Below are positions 30,603-40,740 of a stretch of 64,000 bases of DNA, piece after piece. The notes beneath the pieces were generated by a model, which was given only the letters and a program-made list of their open reading frames with translations, searched no databases and was not told the DNA's origin. This DNA comes from Lentibacillus amyloliquefaciens (GTDB lineage: Bacteria; Bacillota; Bacilli; Bacillales; Amphibacillaceae). Where the stretch lies: NCBI RefSeq assembly GCF_001307805.1, contig NZ_CP013862.1, forward strand, positions 310,001 through 374,000. The letters are read 5' to 3'. A program made the position numbers and the translations under genes. Each line of letters begins with the position of its first letter. The stretch's first letter is position 1.

Positions 30603-33007
30603 ATGTTGCGAAAGTGATTGTCGATGTTCCGGCAAGTTCCATAAACCAAACATTTGATTACTCGATTCCTGAACGTTTCCGTGAAATGCTGAAACCCGGA
30701 ATGCGTGTCATTGTTCCATTCGGCCCCCGAAAAATAATGGGCTATGTCGTTGACAGGGTGGGTGAATCCTCTTTCAATAACCTTAAAGAAATAAACGATA
30801 TTCTTGATATAACGCCTGTATTGACCCCGGAGCTCCTGGATTTGGGCAAATGGCTCGCGGAGGATACATTAAGCTTATATATTACTGCTTTCCAGGCCAT
30901 GCTGCCTCAGGTTCTGAAAGCAAATTATAAAAAAGAGCTGGAGCGTTTATCCAATGATTCGCTGTCAGAGGAACTTGAAGCATTTTTTGCAGACAGAGAT
31001 CATGTGGCATATGACGAGCTGGAAAATGCCATGGTGAGCTTTTCCCAGGTTCAAAAAGCAATTCAAAACGGGGATATTGCTGTCCGTTATCTTGTTAAGT
31101 CCAGAGTGACAAAAAAACATGTTGCGTTTGTGAAACCGGCAATGGAGCCTCATTTGCTTGCAGAGGCCCTTGAGGATATGTCAGGCAGGGCAAGAAAACA
31201 AAAGGAAATTCTCGATTATTTTATTGATCAGAATGAGGAAATCGAGCTGAACAAGCTTCTGAAAAAGTTTGAGACAACCCGTTCCACTATTAATGCATTG
31301 CAGGCTAAAGGTTTCCTGGTTTTATTTAAAAAAGAGATTTACCGGAATCCATATAATGACGATGCATTTGAACAGACCACCGCTCTGGAATTGACAGACG
31401 AGCAGCGGGAAGCTATTGAACCGATAAAACAACATATAAACGACACGGAGCACGATGTGTTTCTCTTGCATGGTGTGACAGGGAGCGGAAAGACTGAAAT
31501 TTATTTACAAGCCATTCAGGACGTGATTGATAAAGGTGAAGAGGCGATTGTGCTTGTTCCTGAAATATCGTTGACACCGCAAATGGTCAGGCGGTTTAAA
31601 GGACGATTTGGTTCCAATGTTGCCGTTTTACATAGTGCTTTATCATATGGGGAAAAATATGATGAATGGCGGCGGATTCACCGCAAAGAAGTTCAGGTCG
31701 TTGTGGGGGCACGGTCTGCCGTTTTTGCCCCATTTGAAAATATTGGTATCATTATTATTGATGAAGAACATGAAAACAGTTATAAACAGGAAGATCAGCC
31801 GCGTTATCATGCCAGGGACGCAGCTATTCGCCGCGGGGAGAATCATCAATGCCCGGTTATCCTCGGAAGTGCCACACCAACATTGGAATCCTATGCGAGA
31901 GCCCAAAAAGACGTCTACAAACTGGCAGTGCTGACTAAACGGACAAATGAAAAAGCGATGCCTGAAGTGGATATTGTTGATATGCGGGAAGAATTGCACT
32001 CTGGCAACCGTACGATGTTTTCCAGACGGCTTAAAGAAAACATTGAACAGCGCATAAGGCGCGGAGAACAAGCTGTACTTCTTTTGAACCGGCGTGGCTA
32101 TTCAACGTTTGTCATGTGCAGAGATTGCGGTCACGTGAAGGAATGCCCGCATTGTGATATCGCCCTTACCTATCACAAACGTCATAATCAATTGAAATGT
32201 CATTATTGTTCATATGAGGAACCGATGCCAATGTATTGCCCTTCATGCAGCAGTGATCTGATTCGTTTTTTCGGAACAGGGACTCAGCGAATAGAAGAAG
32301 CTCTGAGTCAGCTGATACCGGAAGCGCGGGTGTTGCGGATGGATGTTGATACCACACGGCGGAAAGGTTCGCATGAAAAACTGCTGAATCAATTTGCCAA
32401 TAAAGAAGCCGATATATTGCTTGGAACCCAGATGATCGCCAAGGGTCTTGATTTTGAAAATGTGACACTTGTTGGCGTGCTGACAGCTGATTCGATGCTG
32501 CATCTGCCTGATTTCCGGTCCGGTGAAAAAACATTTCAGCTTCTGACCCAGGTTAGCGGCCGTGCGGGCAGACACGAATTACCCGGTGAAGTAATTGTTC
32601 AGACATATACACCGGAACATTACAGTATTGAACTTGCAAGCCGATATGAATATTTACAGTTTTATAAGCAAGAAATGCAAATGCGCAAAAAATTTCAATA
32701 CCCGCCATTTGTCTTTCTGGCATTAATAACGGTCTCCCACCAGAATCATGTAACGGCCGTGCAATCAACACAAGAAATTGTAAAACGTTTATGGACGCTT
32801 CTTCAGTCTGAGAGTGTTATTTTAGGACCGACTCCGTCACCAATTGCCCGGGTGAAAGATAGATATCGTTACCAATGCATGATAAAATACAAGCATGAAC
32901 CAGAGTTAAGGACATTAATCAATCAGGTCGTCCGGCAATTTGATGACGAGGTACGCAAAAACGATTTGCAAATCTCTGTTGATATGCAGCCGTACCAGTT
33001 AATGTAG
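30599..33007 (+). CDS. priA: Primosomal replication restart helicase PriA
   Basis: This 802-residue superfamily 2 helicase restarts stalled replication forks. It has an N-terminal DNA-binding domain (VDVPASSINQTFDYSIPE), Walker A GVTGSGKTEIY (about 291-301), DEEH box, two zinc clusters (CRDCGHVKECPHC, CHYCSYEEP plus YCPSC) and the helicase motif GTQMIAKGLDF. It starts at GTG 30599 overlapping coaBC. In most Bacillaceae def follows; here fmt follows after 31 bases. Confidence 0.96.
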   Translation: MNVAKVIVDVPASSINQTFDYSIPERFREMLKPGMRVIVPFGPRKIMGYVVDRVGESSFNNLKEINDILDITPVLTPELLDLGKWLAEDTLSLYITAFQAMLPQVLKANYKKELERLSNDSLSEELEAFFADRDHVAYDELENAMVSFSQVQKAIQNGDIAVRYLVKSRVTKKHVAFVKPAMEPHLLAEALEDMSGRARKQKEILDYFIDQNEEIELNKLLKKFETTRSTINALQAKGFLVLFKKEIYRNPYNDDAFEQTTALELTDEQREAIEPIKQHINDTEHDVFLLHGVTGSGKTEIYLQAIQDVIDKGEEAIVLVPEISLTPQMVRRFKGRFGSNVAVLHSALSYGEKYDEWRRIHRKEVQVVVGARSAVFAPFENIGIIIIDEEHENSYKQEDQPRYHARDAAIRRGENHQCPVILGSATPTLESYARAQKDVYKLAVLTKRTNEKAMPEVDIVDMREELHSGNRTMFSRRLKENIEQRIRRGEQAVLLLNRRGYSTFVMCRDCGHVKECPHCDIALTYHKRHNQLKCHYCSYEEPMPMYCPSCSSDLIRFFGTGTQRIEEALSQLIPEARVLRMDVDTTRRKGSHEKLLNQFANKEADILLGTQMIAKGLDFENVTLVGVLTADSMLHLPDFRSGEKTFQLLTQVSGRAGRHELPGEVIVQTYTPEHYSIELASRYEYLQFYKQEMQMRKKFQYPPFVFLALITVSHQNHVTAVQSTQEIVKRLWTLLQSESVILGPTPSPIARVKDRYRYQCMIKYKHEPELRTLINQVVRQFDDEVRKNDLQISVDMQPYQLM

Positions 33008-33038
33008 CTGATAAGATTTTAAAAAGGAGTGCCGGCAA

Positions 33039-33980
33039 ATGAAACGATTAGTTTTTATGGGAACACCGGATTTTTCAGTGCCAATATTTGAAGCACTTAT
33101 CAGAACAGAATATGAAGTTGTATTGGCAGTAACGCAGCCAGACCGGCCCAAAGGCAGAAAAAAGATTATGACACCTCCGCCTGTTAAAGAAACTGCCGAA
33201 AAGCACCATATTCCTGTCCTGCAGCCTGAAAAGGTAAGAGATGAATACAAAAAAATACTGGCTTATGAACCTGACATCATCATAACGGCTGCTTACGGGC
33301 AAATTTTGCCGAAAGAATTGCTGGATGTACCTGAGTTTGGCTGTATTAATGTCCACGCATCATTGCTGCCTGAGCTCAGAGGTGGTGCTCCCATCCATCA
33401 TGCGATTCTTCAGGGAAAAGATGAGACGGGTATTACGATTATGTATATGGTCGAAAAGCTTGACGCCGGTGATGTCATTGCCAAACAGACCGTTCCAATT
33501 GCCCACAGTGATCATGTCGGATCATTGCATGATAAATTATCAAAAACTGGTGCACAACTTCTGGTCGGAACATTACCTCGACTATTTGCGCGGCAGATAA
33601 CACCTGAAAGCCAGAATGAAAGCCTTGCAACTTTTGCGTCCAATATTAAGCGGGAGCAGGAAAAAATAGACTGGCAAAATGAAAATGGTGTTATTTATAA
33701 CCATATAAGAGGGTTGCATCCCTGGCCGGTTGCATTCACAACATATAATGGCGAAGTTATGAAAATATGGTGGGCGGAAGTTGATGATAATCATTATGCC
33801 GGCACGCCAGGGGAAATCGTTCAGATAATTGACGACGAAGCGTTTATAGTCGTTTGTGGTAATCAAAAAGGAGTTAAAATAAAAGAGATCCAGCCGGCCG
33901 GCAAGAAACGAATGACGGTTAAGCAATATTTGCAAGGTTCTCCTGATAGAATTAAAATGGGCGTAGTTTTGGGGGATTAA
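33039..33980 (+). CDS. fmt: Methionyl-tRNA formyltransferase
   Basis: This 313-residue enzyme formylates the initiator methionyl-tRNA using 10-formyl-tetrahydrofolate. The formyltransferase core ([44 protein letters not shown]) and the C-terminal OB-like domain after residue about 205 are present. AAAGGAGTG precedes ATG 33039. The usual partner def (peptide deformylase) is not next to it. Confidence 0.96.
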   Translation: MKRLVFMGTPDFSVPIFEALIRTEYEVVLAVTQPDRPKGRKKIMTPPPVKETAEKHHIPVLQPEKVRDEYKKILAYEPDIIITAAYGQILPKELLDVPEFGCINVHASLLPELRGGAPIHHAILQGKDETGITIMYMVEKLDAGDVIAKQTVPIAHSDHVGSLHDKLSKTGAQLLVGTLPRLFARQITPESQNESLATFASNIKREQEKIDWQNENGVIYNHIRGLHPWPVAFTTYNGEVMKIWWAEVDDNHYAGTPGEIVQIIDDEAFIVVCGNQKGVKIKEIQPAGKKRMTVKQYLQGSPDRIKMGVVLGD

Positions 33981-35327
33981 ATGAAGAGTTTTCAGGTAAG
34001 AGAAGCCATTGTTGATTTGCTTGTGAGGATTGAACAGGACAGCGGTTTCAGTCATTTATTAATTGATCACGAAATTAACTCGCGCAACATATCACAAAAA
34101 GATGAAGCGCTGCTGACGGAGATCGTTTACGGCACCATCCAGCGCAAATTAACACTCGACTATTATTTAGAAAAGTTTGTGGATAAAAAGAAAAAAATGA
34201 AGCTTTGGGTGCAAATGCTTTTGCGAATGTCACTCTATCAGATGCATTTTTTGGATAAAGTGCCTGATCACGCTATTATTCATGAAGCGGTTGAAATTGC
34301 CAAACACCGCGGTCATAAAGGGATTGCATCGTTGGTAAATGGTGTGCTCAGAAACATTCAGCGAAAAGGAGTGCCGGACACAGCTGAAATTAATGACAAA
34401 ACAAAACGGCTTGCGATTGAAACAAGCCACCCTGAGTGGCTCGTTGAACGCTGGATAGACATGTACGGTTTTGATATAACCCGCAACATGTGCATTGCCA
34501 ACCTTGAACGAAAACCGATGTCAATCCGAATTCAGCCGTTGAAAATCTCACGGAAAGCCGTTATGGAAGAGCTTGATGAACTCGGATTTGAAATGAGAGA
34601 ATCCGATTTTTCCAATCAAGGCATCATTATTGACAAAGGAAATATTCTGCGGACAAGGCTTTTTGAAGAAGGTTTTGTAACGATTCAGGATCAGAGTTCA
34701 ATGCTGGTGACAGAAATGCTTAATGCAGATCCCGGAATGACTGTTCTTGACGCTTGCAGTGCTCCGGGCGGTAAGGTGACACATACAGCTGAAAAAATGA
34801 GAAATAAAGGGACAATCGTTGCCTATGATCTTCATGCCAAGAAGGCAAAACAGATTCAGAATAAGGCGGCTGAACTTGATTTGACCATTATTGATGCTAA
34901 AGCCGCCGACGCCCGGAAGCTGCAGGAGAAGCATGCGGAGGAAAGTTTCGATCGGATTTTAATCGATGCGCCATGTACTGGTTTTGGTGTTATACGCGGT
35001 AAGCCGGATATCAAATATAATAAACAGGAAGATGATGTTAAGCGCCTTGCACAGATTCAAGCAGATATATTGGATTCTGTCGCACCTTTATTGAAACAAG
35101 ACGGTCTATTGATATACAGTACCTGTACAGTGGATAAAACCGAAAATGACGAAGTAGTCAAAGGCTTTTTAGCACAAAATCAGGATTTTCAGGCAGACAA
35201 AGCTTTTTTTGATCAATTGCCTGATAAGATTCTGGGCTCACCAGGTATTTCTGAAATCGGTCTGCAGCTATTTCCGCATTCATTTTCCACTGACGGATTT
35301 TTTCTGACAAGGCTAAAACGTGTATAA
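33981..35327 (+). CDS. rsmB: 16S rRNA m5C967 methyltransferase RsmB
   Basis: This 448-residue enzyme has an N-terminal NusB-like RNA-binding domain (REAIVDLLVRIEQDSGFS, DEALLTEIVYGTIQRKLTLD) and a C-terminal Rossmann methyltransferase: DACSAPGGKVTH binds SAM, DAPCTGFGVIRGKPD and YSTCTVDKTENDE carry the two catalytic cysteines. It begins directly at the fmt stop. The rlmN gene that normally follows is absent; two palindromes occupy the space. Confidence 0.95.
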   Translation: MKSFQVREAIVDLLVRIEQDSGFSHLLIDHEINSRNISQKDEALLTEIVYGTIQRKLTLDYYLEKFVDKKKKMKLWVQMLLRMSLYQMHFLDKVPDHAIIHEAVEIAKHRGHKGIASLVNGVLRNIQRKGVPDTAEINDKTKRLAIETSHPEWLVERWIDMYGFDITRNMCIANLERKPMSIRIQPLKISRKAVMEELDELGFEMRESDFSNQGIIIDKGNILRTRLFEEGFVTIQDQSSMLVTEMLNADPGMTVLDACSAPGGKVTHTAEKMRNKGTIVAYDLHAKKAKQIQNKAAELDLTIIDAKAADARKLQEKHAEESFDRILIDAPCTGFGVIRGKPDIKYNKQEDDVKRLAQIQADILDSVAPLLKQDGLLIYSTCTVDKTENDEVVKGFLAQNQDFQADKAFFDQLPDKILGSPGISEIGLQLFPHSFSTDGFFLTRLKRV

Positions 35328-35337
35328 AGTGAATCTT

Positions 35338-35374
35338 CAATCAGTGGGGGTTTTCTTTCTTCCCCCACTGATTG
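35338..35374. terminator. Strong hairpin after rsmB
   Basis: A perfect 13-bp stem CAATCAGTGGGGG / CCCCCACTGATTG with an 11-base T-rich loop starts ten bases after rsmB. It lacks a downstream T run, so a terminator role is likely by position but not certain. Confidence 0.6.
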
Positions 35375-35397
35375 TTAGATGAACGAATCGGACATTT

Positions 35398-35467
35398 ACT
35401 GGCAGCCACCCCCCTCCTAATCTTCATCGTATACTCGAACGTTTGTGGTGGGGATCTTACTGCCAGT
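35398..35467. repeat. 70-bp imperfect palindrome before prpC
   Basis: Ends ACTGGCAG and CTGCCAGT are perfectly complementary, with C-rich and G-rich inner arms (ACCCCCCTCC, GTGGTGGGG) that can partly pair. It looks like a palindromic intergenic repeat rather than a terminator, and no second copy was noticed in this window. Confidence 0.45.
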
Positions 35468-35535
35468 TACATGCGGGATAAATTGGCTGCAGCATGGTAT
35501 AAACCTTAAATGTTGTACCGATAAGGGGTGAAAAG

Positions 35536-36291
35536 ATGAAGGGATATTTTCAGACAGATCCGGGAAAAATCAGAAGCCACAATGAAGATGCAGGCGGGCT
35601 CTTCTATAATGAGTCAGGACAGATGCTTGCAGTTATTGCCGATGGAATGGGCGGCCATCAGGCAGGTGATGTTGCCAGTGAATTGGCGACATCATTCATC
35701 CAGGACGAATGGGAAAAGACGAATACCTTTGAGTCAGCTGAATCCGCCGAAAGCTGGTTAAGAGCAAATTTGCACGAAATGAATGAATCGATTATCCAGC
35801 ATGCTCAAGCCCACGCGGAATGTGCCGGCATGGGGACAACGGTTGTCACTGCCATTTGCACTGATACATTTGCCTCTATTGCCCATATTGGTGACAGCAG
35901 GTGCTATATCCTGAATGAAGACGGATTCAGGCAATTAACAGAAGACCATTCACTGGTGAATGAACTTGTCCGAACCGGTCAGATCAGTAAAGAGGATGCT
36001 GAAGAACATCCCAGGAAAAATGTGCTGCTAAAAGCAGCTGGAACCGAACCGGATATAACACCGGATGTTCATACAACACAATGGAACCCTGAAAACAAAT
36101 TGCTGTTATGTTCAGACGGGCTGACCGATAAAATGAAAGATGAAGAACTATTATCATTCATTCAAGAAGGCCCTGATATTGCAGCAATATGCAACGGTAT
36201 GGTGGAGCTTGCCAATGCACGAGGCGGCGAAGATAACATATCCCTCGTTATTGTCCACCACGAAACTGCAATCGAAGAGGGTGATAGATAA
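35536..36291 (+). CDS. prpC: PP2C-type protein phosphatase PrpC
   Basis: This 251-residue manganese-dependent phosphatase removes phosphate from Ser/Thr, opposing PrkC. Metal-binding motifs RSHNEDAGG, ADGMGGH, HIGDSRCYIL, LCSDGLTD and GGEDNISLVIV are all present. AAGGGGTG lies before ATG 35536. Its stop overlaps the prkC start by one base, as expected for the paired phosphatase and kinase. Confidence 0.96.
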   Translation: MKGYFQTDPGKIRSHNEDAGGLFYNESGQMLAVIADGMGGHQAGDVASELATSFIQDEWEKTNTFESAESAESWLRANLHEMNESIIQHAQAHAECAGMGTTVVTAICTDTFASIAHIGDSRCYILNEDGFRQLTEDHSLVNELVRTGQISKEDAEEHPRKNVLLKAAGTEPDITPDVHTTQWNPENKLLLCSDGLTDKMKDEELLSFIQEGPDIAAICNGMVELANARGGEDNISLVIVHHETAIEEGDR

Positions 36292-38345
36292 TGTTCAATG
36301 GTCATATGCTGAATGAGCGTTACAAGATAAAGAAAACAATCGGCGGCGGGGGCATGGCTGACGTTTATTTAGCAGCAGATACGATTTTGGATCGTGATGT
36401 GGCCATTAAAGCATTACGCATGGACTATGCCGATGATGAAGAGTTTATTGCCCGCTTTGATCGGGAAGCCCAATCAGCGGCAAGCCTGGCTCATCCTAAC
36501 ATTGTCGACATATATGACGTCGGTGAGGATGACCGGGTATTATTTATGGCCATGGAATATGTGGAAGGCATGACTCTGAAAGAATACATACAAAGCTCTG
36601 GTCCGCTTGATATCCAGGAAGCTCTGGATATTATGAAACAGATTGCATCTGCTATCGCACACGCCCACGCTAATGACATTATTCATCGGGATATAAAGCC
36701 TCAAAATATTTTGGTGGATAATTTTGGACAGGTCAAAGTGACAGATTTTGGAATTGCCATGGCTTTAAGTGCAACACAACTGACACAGACCAATTCAATT
36801 CTCGGATCTGTTCATTACTTGTCACCTGAACAGGCGCGGGGCGGTACTGCAACGAAAATTTCTGATATTTACTCACTTGGAATCGTGCTATATGAACTGC
36901 TGACGGGTGAAATGCCTTTTTCAGGTCAGTCGCCCGTTTCAATCGCGTTAAAGCATTTACAGAATGAGACACCATCTGTTAAACAATTTAATCCGGATGT
37001 GCCGCAAAGCGTTGAAAATATTGTTTTAAAAGCGACTGCAAAGGACCCTTTCCATCGTTATGAAACGGTTTATGATATGGAAGAGGATTTGGCTACGGCC
37101 CTAGACCCAAACAGGCTGAATGAGGAAAAATTCGTACCCCCGGCACAAGAGGGGGAAGAGACGAAAGCCATCCCGATTATAACCGACAATCAAATGGAGC
37201 AACAAGCAGATGAAGATACGATGGCTCCTCAGCAAAATGATGAGACTTTTGTTTATACGGATGAAACTAATGCTGATGGGGGCGAATCAGGTAAAAACGC
37301 CAAGAAGAAAAATAAAAAGGATAAACAAAAAACAAAGAAGGGTAAACAAAAGAAGCGAAAAAAATGGCCAATCCTGGTTAGTGTATTTCTATTATTGCTA
37401 ATAGCCGGGGCGCTTACGCTGTTCATTTTTCCTGGCTGGCTTCAGCCTGATGATGTTGAGCTTTCCGATGTCAGCGGCATGTCATATGAAGAGGCTGTGG
37501 ATGAATTGAGCGGGTTAAATTTAAATACAGAACGGGAAGATATTAACTCGGATGAATTTGAAGAAAATGTGGTCATCCAATCCGAACCTGAAGCAGGAAA
37601 TACGGTGAAAGAAGAAGACACTGTCACATTGATCGTCAGTCAAGGGAAAGAAGCTGTCGCATTTGAGGATTATGTTGGTGATAATTATGATCAAGTGAGA
37701 CGCATTTTAGAGAATAAAGGATTTGACAATATATCTGCCGAAGAAGAATATTCAAATGAGTATGAGGCGGGACAAATTATTTCTCAGGTTCACCCATCAC
37801 CTGGGACAGAGGTCATTCCGGATGAAACAGAGGTTATTTTTGATGTCAGTTTAGGGTCTGCCCCGGTCAGTGTGAGCAATTTAACAGGGATGAGCGAACA
37901 GCAGGCAATAAATACACTGGAAAACCAAGGACTGAACGCTGCCATTAAAGAAGAAAATTCGGAAAACACATCTGAAGGCAATGTTATCCGCCAAGAACCA
38001 GAGTCAGGCACCGAGATGGAAGCAGGTGAAACAGTGGATGTCTACATTTCCACAGGCCCTGAAGAAAAGCCGCCTGTGAGTCATGAGGAAACATTTACCG
38101 TTTCCTATAACCCGAACCAGGAAGAAAATACTGAAGAGCCGGCAGAACAGACTGTTCAAATTTATATTGGCGATAACAATCGTTCGCTTTCAGAAGTTCA
38201 TGAAGAATACACAATAACTGAAGACCGGGAATTTGCGATTACGTTGACGATAGCACCGGACAGCGTAGCGAATTACCGGGTTATGCGCGATGATGAAGTA
38301 ATCATTGACAAATCGATACCATATGAAGAGGCGGCAGGTGACTAG
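36291..38345 (+). CDS. prkC: Membrane serine/threonine protein kinase PrkC with PASTA domains
   Basis: This 684-residue protein has a cytosolic Hanks-type kinase domain (GGGGMADVYLA loop, catalytic HRDIKPQN near 132-139, DFGIA, SPEQARGG), a lysine-rich juxtamembrane linker (about 333-357), one transmembrane helix (WPILVSVFLLLLIAGALTLF, about 358-380) and three extracellular PASTA repeats (about 385-590) that bind peptidoglycan fragments. An additional C-terminal beta domain follows. In B. subtilis PrkC signals spore germination and cell-wall status. Confidence 0.96.
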   Translation: MFNGHMLNERYKIKKTIGGGGMADVYLAADTILDRDVAIKALRMDYADDEEFIARFDREAQSAASLAHPNIVDIYDVGEDDRVLFMAMEYVEGMTLKEYIQSSGPLDIQEALDIMKQIASAIAHAHANDIIHRDIKPQNILVDNFGQVKVTDFGIAMALSATQLTQTNSILGSVHYLSPEQARGGTATKISDIYSLGIVLYELLTGEMPFSGQSPVSIALKHLQNETPSVKQFNPDVPQSVENIVLKATAKDPFHRYETVYDMEEDLATALDPNRLNEEKFVPPAQEGEETKAIPIITDNQMEQQADEDTMAPQQNDETFVYTDETNADGGESGKNAKKKNKKDKQKTKKGKQKKRKKWPILVSVFLLLLIAGALTLFIFPGWLQPDDVELSDVSGMSYEEAVDELSGLNLNTEREDINSDEFEENVVIQSEPEAGNTVKEEDTVTLIVSQGKEAVAFEDYVGDNYDQVRRILENKGFDNISAEEEYSNEYEAGQIISQVHPSPGTEVIPDETEVIFDVSLGSAPVSVSNLTGMSEQQAINTLENQGLNAAIKEENSENTSEGNVIRQEPESGTEMEAGETVDVYISTGPEEKPPVSHEETFTVSYNPNQEENTEEPAEQTVQIYIGDNNRSLSEVHEEYTITEDREFAITLTIAPDSVANYRVMRDDEVIIDKSIPYEEAAGD

Positions 38346-39227
38346 ATGACTGAAGGCAGAATTATAAAAGCATTGAGCGGATTTTATTACGTAAAATCAG
38401 GAGATAGCATTTACCAGTGCCGGGGGAGAGGTGTCTTCCGCAAGCAAAACATAACCCCGCTTGTTGGGGATTTTGTCGAATTTGACAGCCAGAATCCCGA
38501 AGAAGGCTATATACTTTCCATTAAAGAAAGGAAGAATAGGCTCGTTCGTCCGCCTGTTTCTAATATTGATCAGGCGATCATTGCCAGCTCTGCAGCCAAA
38601 CCTGACTTCAATCCGTTATTGCTGGATCGTTTTCTGGTCATGATTGAATCGAAAAGAATCACACCGATTATTTTGATCACAAAAAAGGACCTGAAAGATG
38701 AAAGCGAATTGGAATCCATTGTTCATTACCAACGATTATACGAAGCAATCGGGTATTCGGTTAAATTAATATCTGCGTTGCAGTTTGAAGAATCAGGCGG
38801 ATTAATACATGATCTCGCTAATCGGGTATCGGTTATCGCCGGACAGTCCGGTGTCGGGAAGTCATCCTTATTAAATGCTTTAAATACATCTCTAACATTA
38901 AAAACGGATGAGATTTCAACTAGTTTAGGCAGAGGAAAGCATACAACCAGACATGTTGAACTCGTTGAAATCGGAGGCGGCCTTGTTGCAGATACGCCAG
39001 GTTTCAGCACACTTGATTTTGACGATATTGCCCCTGATGAACTGGCTGAATGTTTCCCGGAAATAAGCGAACGGCAGGCAGGCTGCAAGTTTCGCGGCTG
39101 TTTTCATAACAAGGAACCAAAATGTGCCGTAAAACAAGCAGTAGAGGAAGGGAAAATTGCCCAAAGCCGCTACAACCATTATCTCCGTTTTTTGAACGAA
39201 ATTTATTCACGAAAGCCGAGGTATTAA
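38346..39227 (+). CDS. rsgA: Ribosome small subunit GTPase RsgA (CpgA)
   Basis: This 293-residue circularly permuted GTPase acts in late 30S assembly. The OB domain is at the N terminus; motifs occur in the permuted order TKKD (G4), GQSGVGKSSLLN (G1) and DTPGFS (G3), followed by the zinc site CKFRGCFHNKEPKCAVK. It begins at the prkC stop and is followed two bases later by rpe. Confidence 0.96.
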   Translation: MTEGRIIKALSGFYYVKSGDSIYQCRGRGVFRKQNITPLVGDFVEFDSQNPEEGYILSIKERKNRLVRPPVSNIDQAIIASSAAKPDFNPLLLDRFLVMIESKRITPIILITKKDLKDESELESIVHYQRLYEAIGYSVKLISALQFEESGGLIHDLANRVSVIAGQSGVGKSSLLNALNTSLTLKTDEISTSLGRGKHTTRHVELVEIGGGLVADTPGFSTLDFDDIAPDELAECFPEISERQAGCKFRGCFHNKEPKCAVKQAVEEGKIAQSRYNHYLRFLNEIYSRKPRY

Positions 39228-39228
39228 T

Positions 39229-39891
39229 ATGACGAAAATAGCACCTTCCATTTTATCCGCAGATTTTTCGAAGCTGAAAAATGAAATTCAGGATGTCGAA
39301 CAAGGTGGTGCCGATTATATTCATGTTGATGTAATGGACGGCCATTTTGTCCCGAATATTACAATCGGCCCGCTGATTGTTGAATCAATCAAGCCGTATA
39401 CAGGATTGCCATTGGACGTCCATTTGATGATTGAGAACCCTGATAAGTACATACCGGTATTCGCTGAAGCCGGTGCTTCAATTATTACCGTGCACCAAGA
39501 GACTTGTCCGCACCTGCACCGAACGATTCAGCTGATAAAGAGTCATGATGTAAAGACAGGCGTGGTTATTAATCCCGCAACACCTGCTGAAATGATTCGC
39601 GACATTTTACAGGAAGTCGATCTTGTATTGCTAATGACGGTGAACCCAGGGTTTGGCGGTCAGGCATTCATTCCCGAAGTCCTTCAAAAAGTAAAACAGA
39701 TAGCTGCATGGCGAGAAAATCGACAATTGAATTTTGAAATTGAAGTCGATGGCGGCATTAATCAAAAAACAGCTGAATTATGTGCTGAAGCCGGTGCAGA
39801 TGTGCTTGTAGCAGGCAGTGCAGTTTTTAAACAGGAAAATCGCAGAAAAGCAATTGAAGAAATTGCTTGTGCAGCAGGAAAGGCAGAATAA
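39229..39891 (+). CDS. rpe: Ribulose-phosphate 3-epimerase
   Basis: This 220-residue TIM barrel interconverts ribulose 5-phosphate and xylulose 5-phosphate in the pentose phosphate pathway. IAPSILSADFSKL, HVDVMDGHFVPNIT, MTVNPGFGGQAF and EVDGGINQKTA are the classic blocks. It is the usual neighbour of rsgA and thiN. Confidence 0.97.
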   Translation: MTKIAPSILSADFSKLKNEIQDVEQGGADYIHVDVMDGHFVPNITIGPLIVESIKPYTGLPLDVHLMIENPDKYIPVFAEAGASIITVHQETCPHLHRTIQLIKSHDVKTGVVINPATPAEMIRDILQEVDLVLLMTVNPGFGGQAFIPEVLQKVKQIAAWRENRQLNFEIEVDGGINQKTAELCAEAGADVLVAGSAVFKQENRRKAIEEIACAAGKAE

Positions 39892-39895
39892 TACC

Positions 39896-40543
39896 GTGGT
39901 ATATGTTGCAATTATGGGAAACGGCCCAAAAGATTTAATTCCGGACCTTTCCCGATATGAAACAACAATAGATATATGGATTGGTGCTGATCGGGGCGCT
40001 TTGACGTTATTGGAAAACAATATCATGCCGGATTATGCTGTGGGTGACTTTGATTCCATGGCTGAAGCCGATAAAGATACGGTTCGAAAGCAGGCAAAAG
40101 TGTTTGATCCGTATCCTTCTGAAAAGGATGAGACTGATCTTGAAATTGCATTGAAACAGGCATATACCCTGAAACCTGATAAATTGTATCTGTTTGGTGT
40201 AACAGGCGGGCGTCTTGATCATGCCTTAATTAATATTCAATTACTGTATTCGATTATGGATCAGGGAATACAAGGTATAATAGCTGATCATCAGAATCTT
40301 CTTGAGCTATCGGAGCCAGGGTCACATAAAATCAATTATGATCAGCATTATTCCATTATTTCTTTTATCCCGTTCACGCCTTGTGTAAAAGGGCTGACTC
40401 TGGAAGGATTTTATTATAAATTGTCCGATGAAACCATTTCCTGGGGATCGACTCTCTGTATTTCCAACCAGCTTATTTCAGATTTTGGTACTTTTTCATA
40501 CGATGAAGGCATATTATTAGTAATAAAGAGCCGTGATGTCTGA
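39896..40543 (+). CDS. thiN: Thiamine pyrophosphokinase
   Basis: This 215-residue enzyme makes thiamine pyrophosphate from thiamine and ATP. The IGADRGAL, PDYAVGDFDSM, EKDETDLEIAL and GVTGGRLDHAL motifs define the family. GTG 39896 is chosen as start: it lies five bases after rpe and follows GGAAAGG; ATG 39914 would cut the first strand, and an open frame upstream overlaps rpe. Confidence 0.92.
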   Translation: MVYVAIMGNGPKDLIPDLSRYETTIDIWIGADRGALTLLENNIMPDYAVGDFDSMAEADKDTVRKQAKVFDPYPSEKDETDLEIALKQAYTLKPDKLYLFGVTGGRLDHALINIQLLYSIMDQGIQGIIADHQNLLELSEPGSHKINYDQHYSIISFIPFTPCVKGLTLEGFYYKLSDETISWGSTLCISNQLISDFGTFSYDEGILLVIKSRDV

Positions 40544-40590
40544 TTAGGTGATTGAAAGCTTTGTTTGTATACAGAGGAGGCTGAGAACTC

Positions 40591-40674
40591 ATGAAATTTT
40601 ATACTATTAAGCTCCCGAGGTTTGTCGGCGGTTTTGTAAGGGTTATCGCCGGTGTGTTTAAAAAAGATAAGTAG
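40591..40674 (+). CDS. spoVM: Stage V sporulation protein SpoVM
   Basis: A 27-residue amphipathic peptide, beginning MKFYTIKLPRFVGG and ending GVFKKDK. SpoVM marks the positively curved outer forespore membrane and anchors SpoIVA for spore-coat assembly. The match to B. subtilis SpoVM (26 residues) is clear, the ribosome site AGAGGAGG lies ten bases before ATG 40591, and the place between thiN and rpmB is the usual one. It is short enough to be missed by gene callers. Confidence 0.93.
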   Translation: MKFYTIKLPRFVGGFVRVIAGVFKKDK

Positions 40675-40740
40675 TTATGTTTGATTGGCTTTTGTCATTT
40701 AATGGCAGAAGCTTTTTTTCATAAGACTGTTTTCCAGGTT

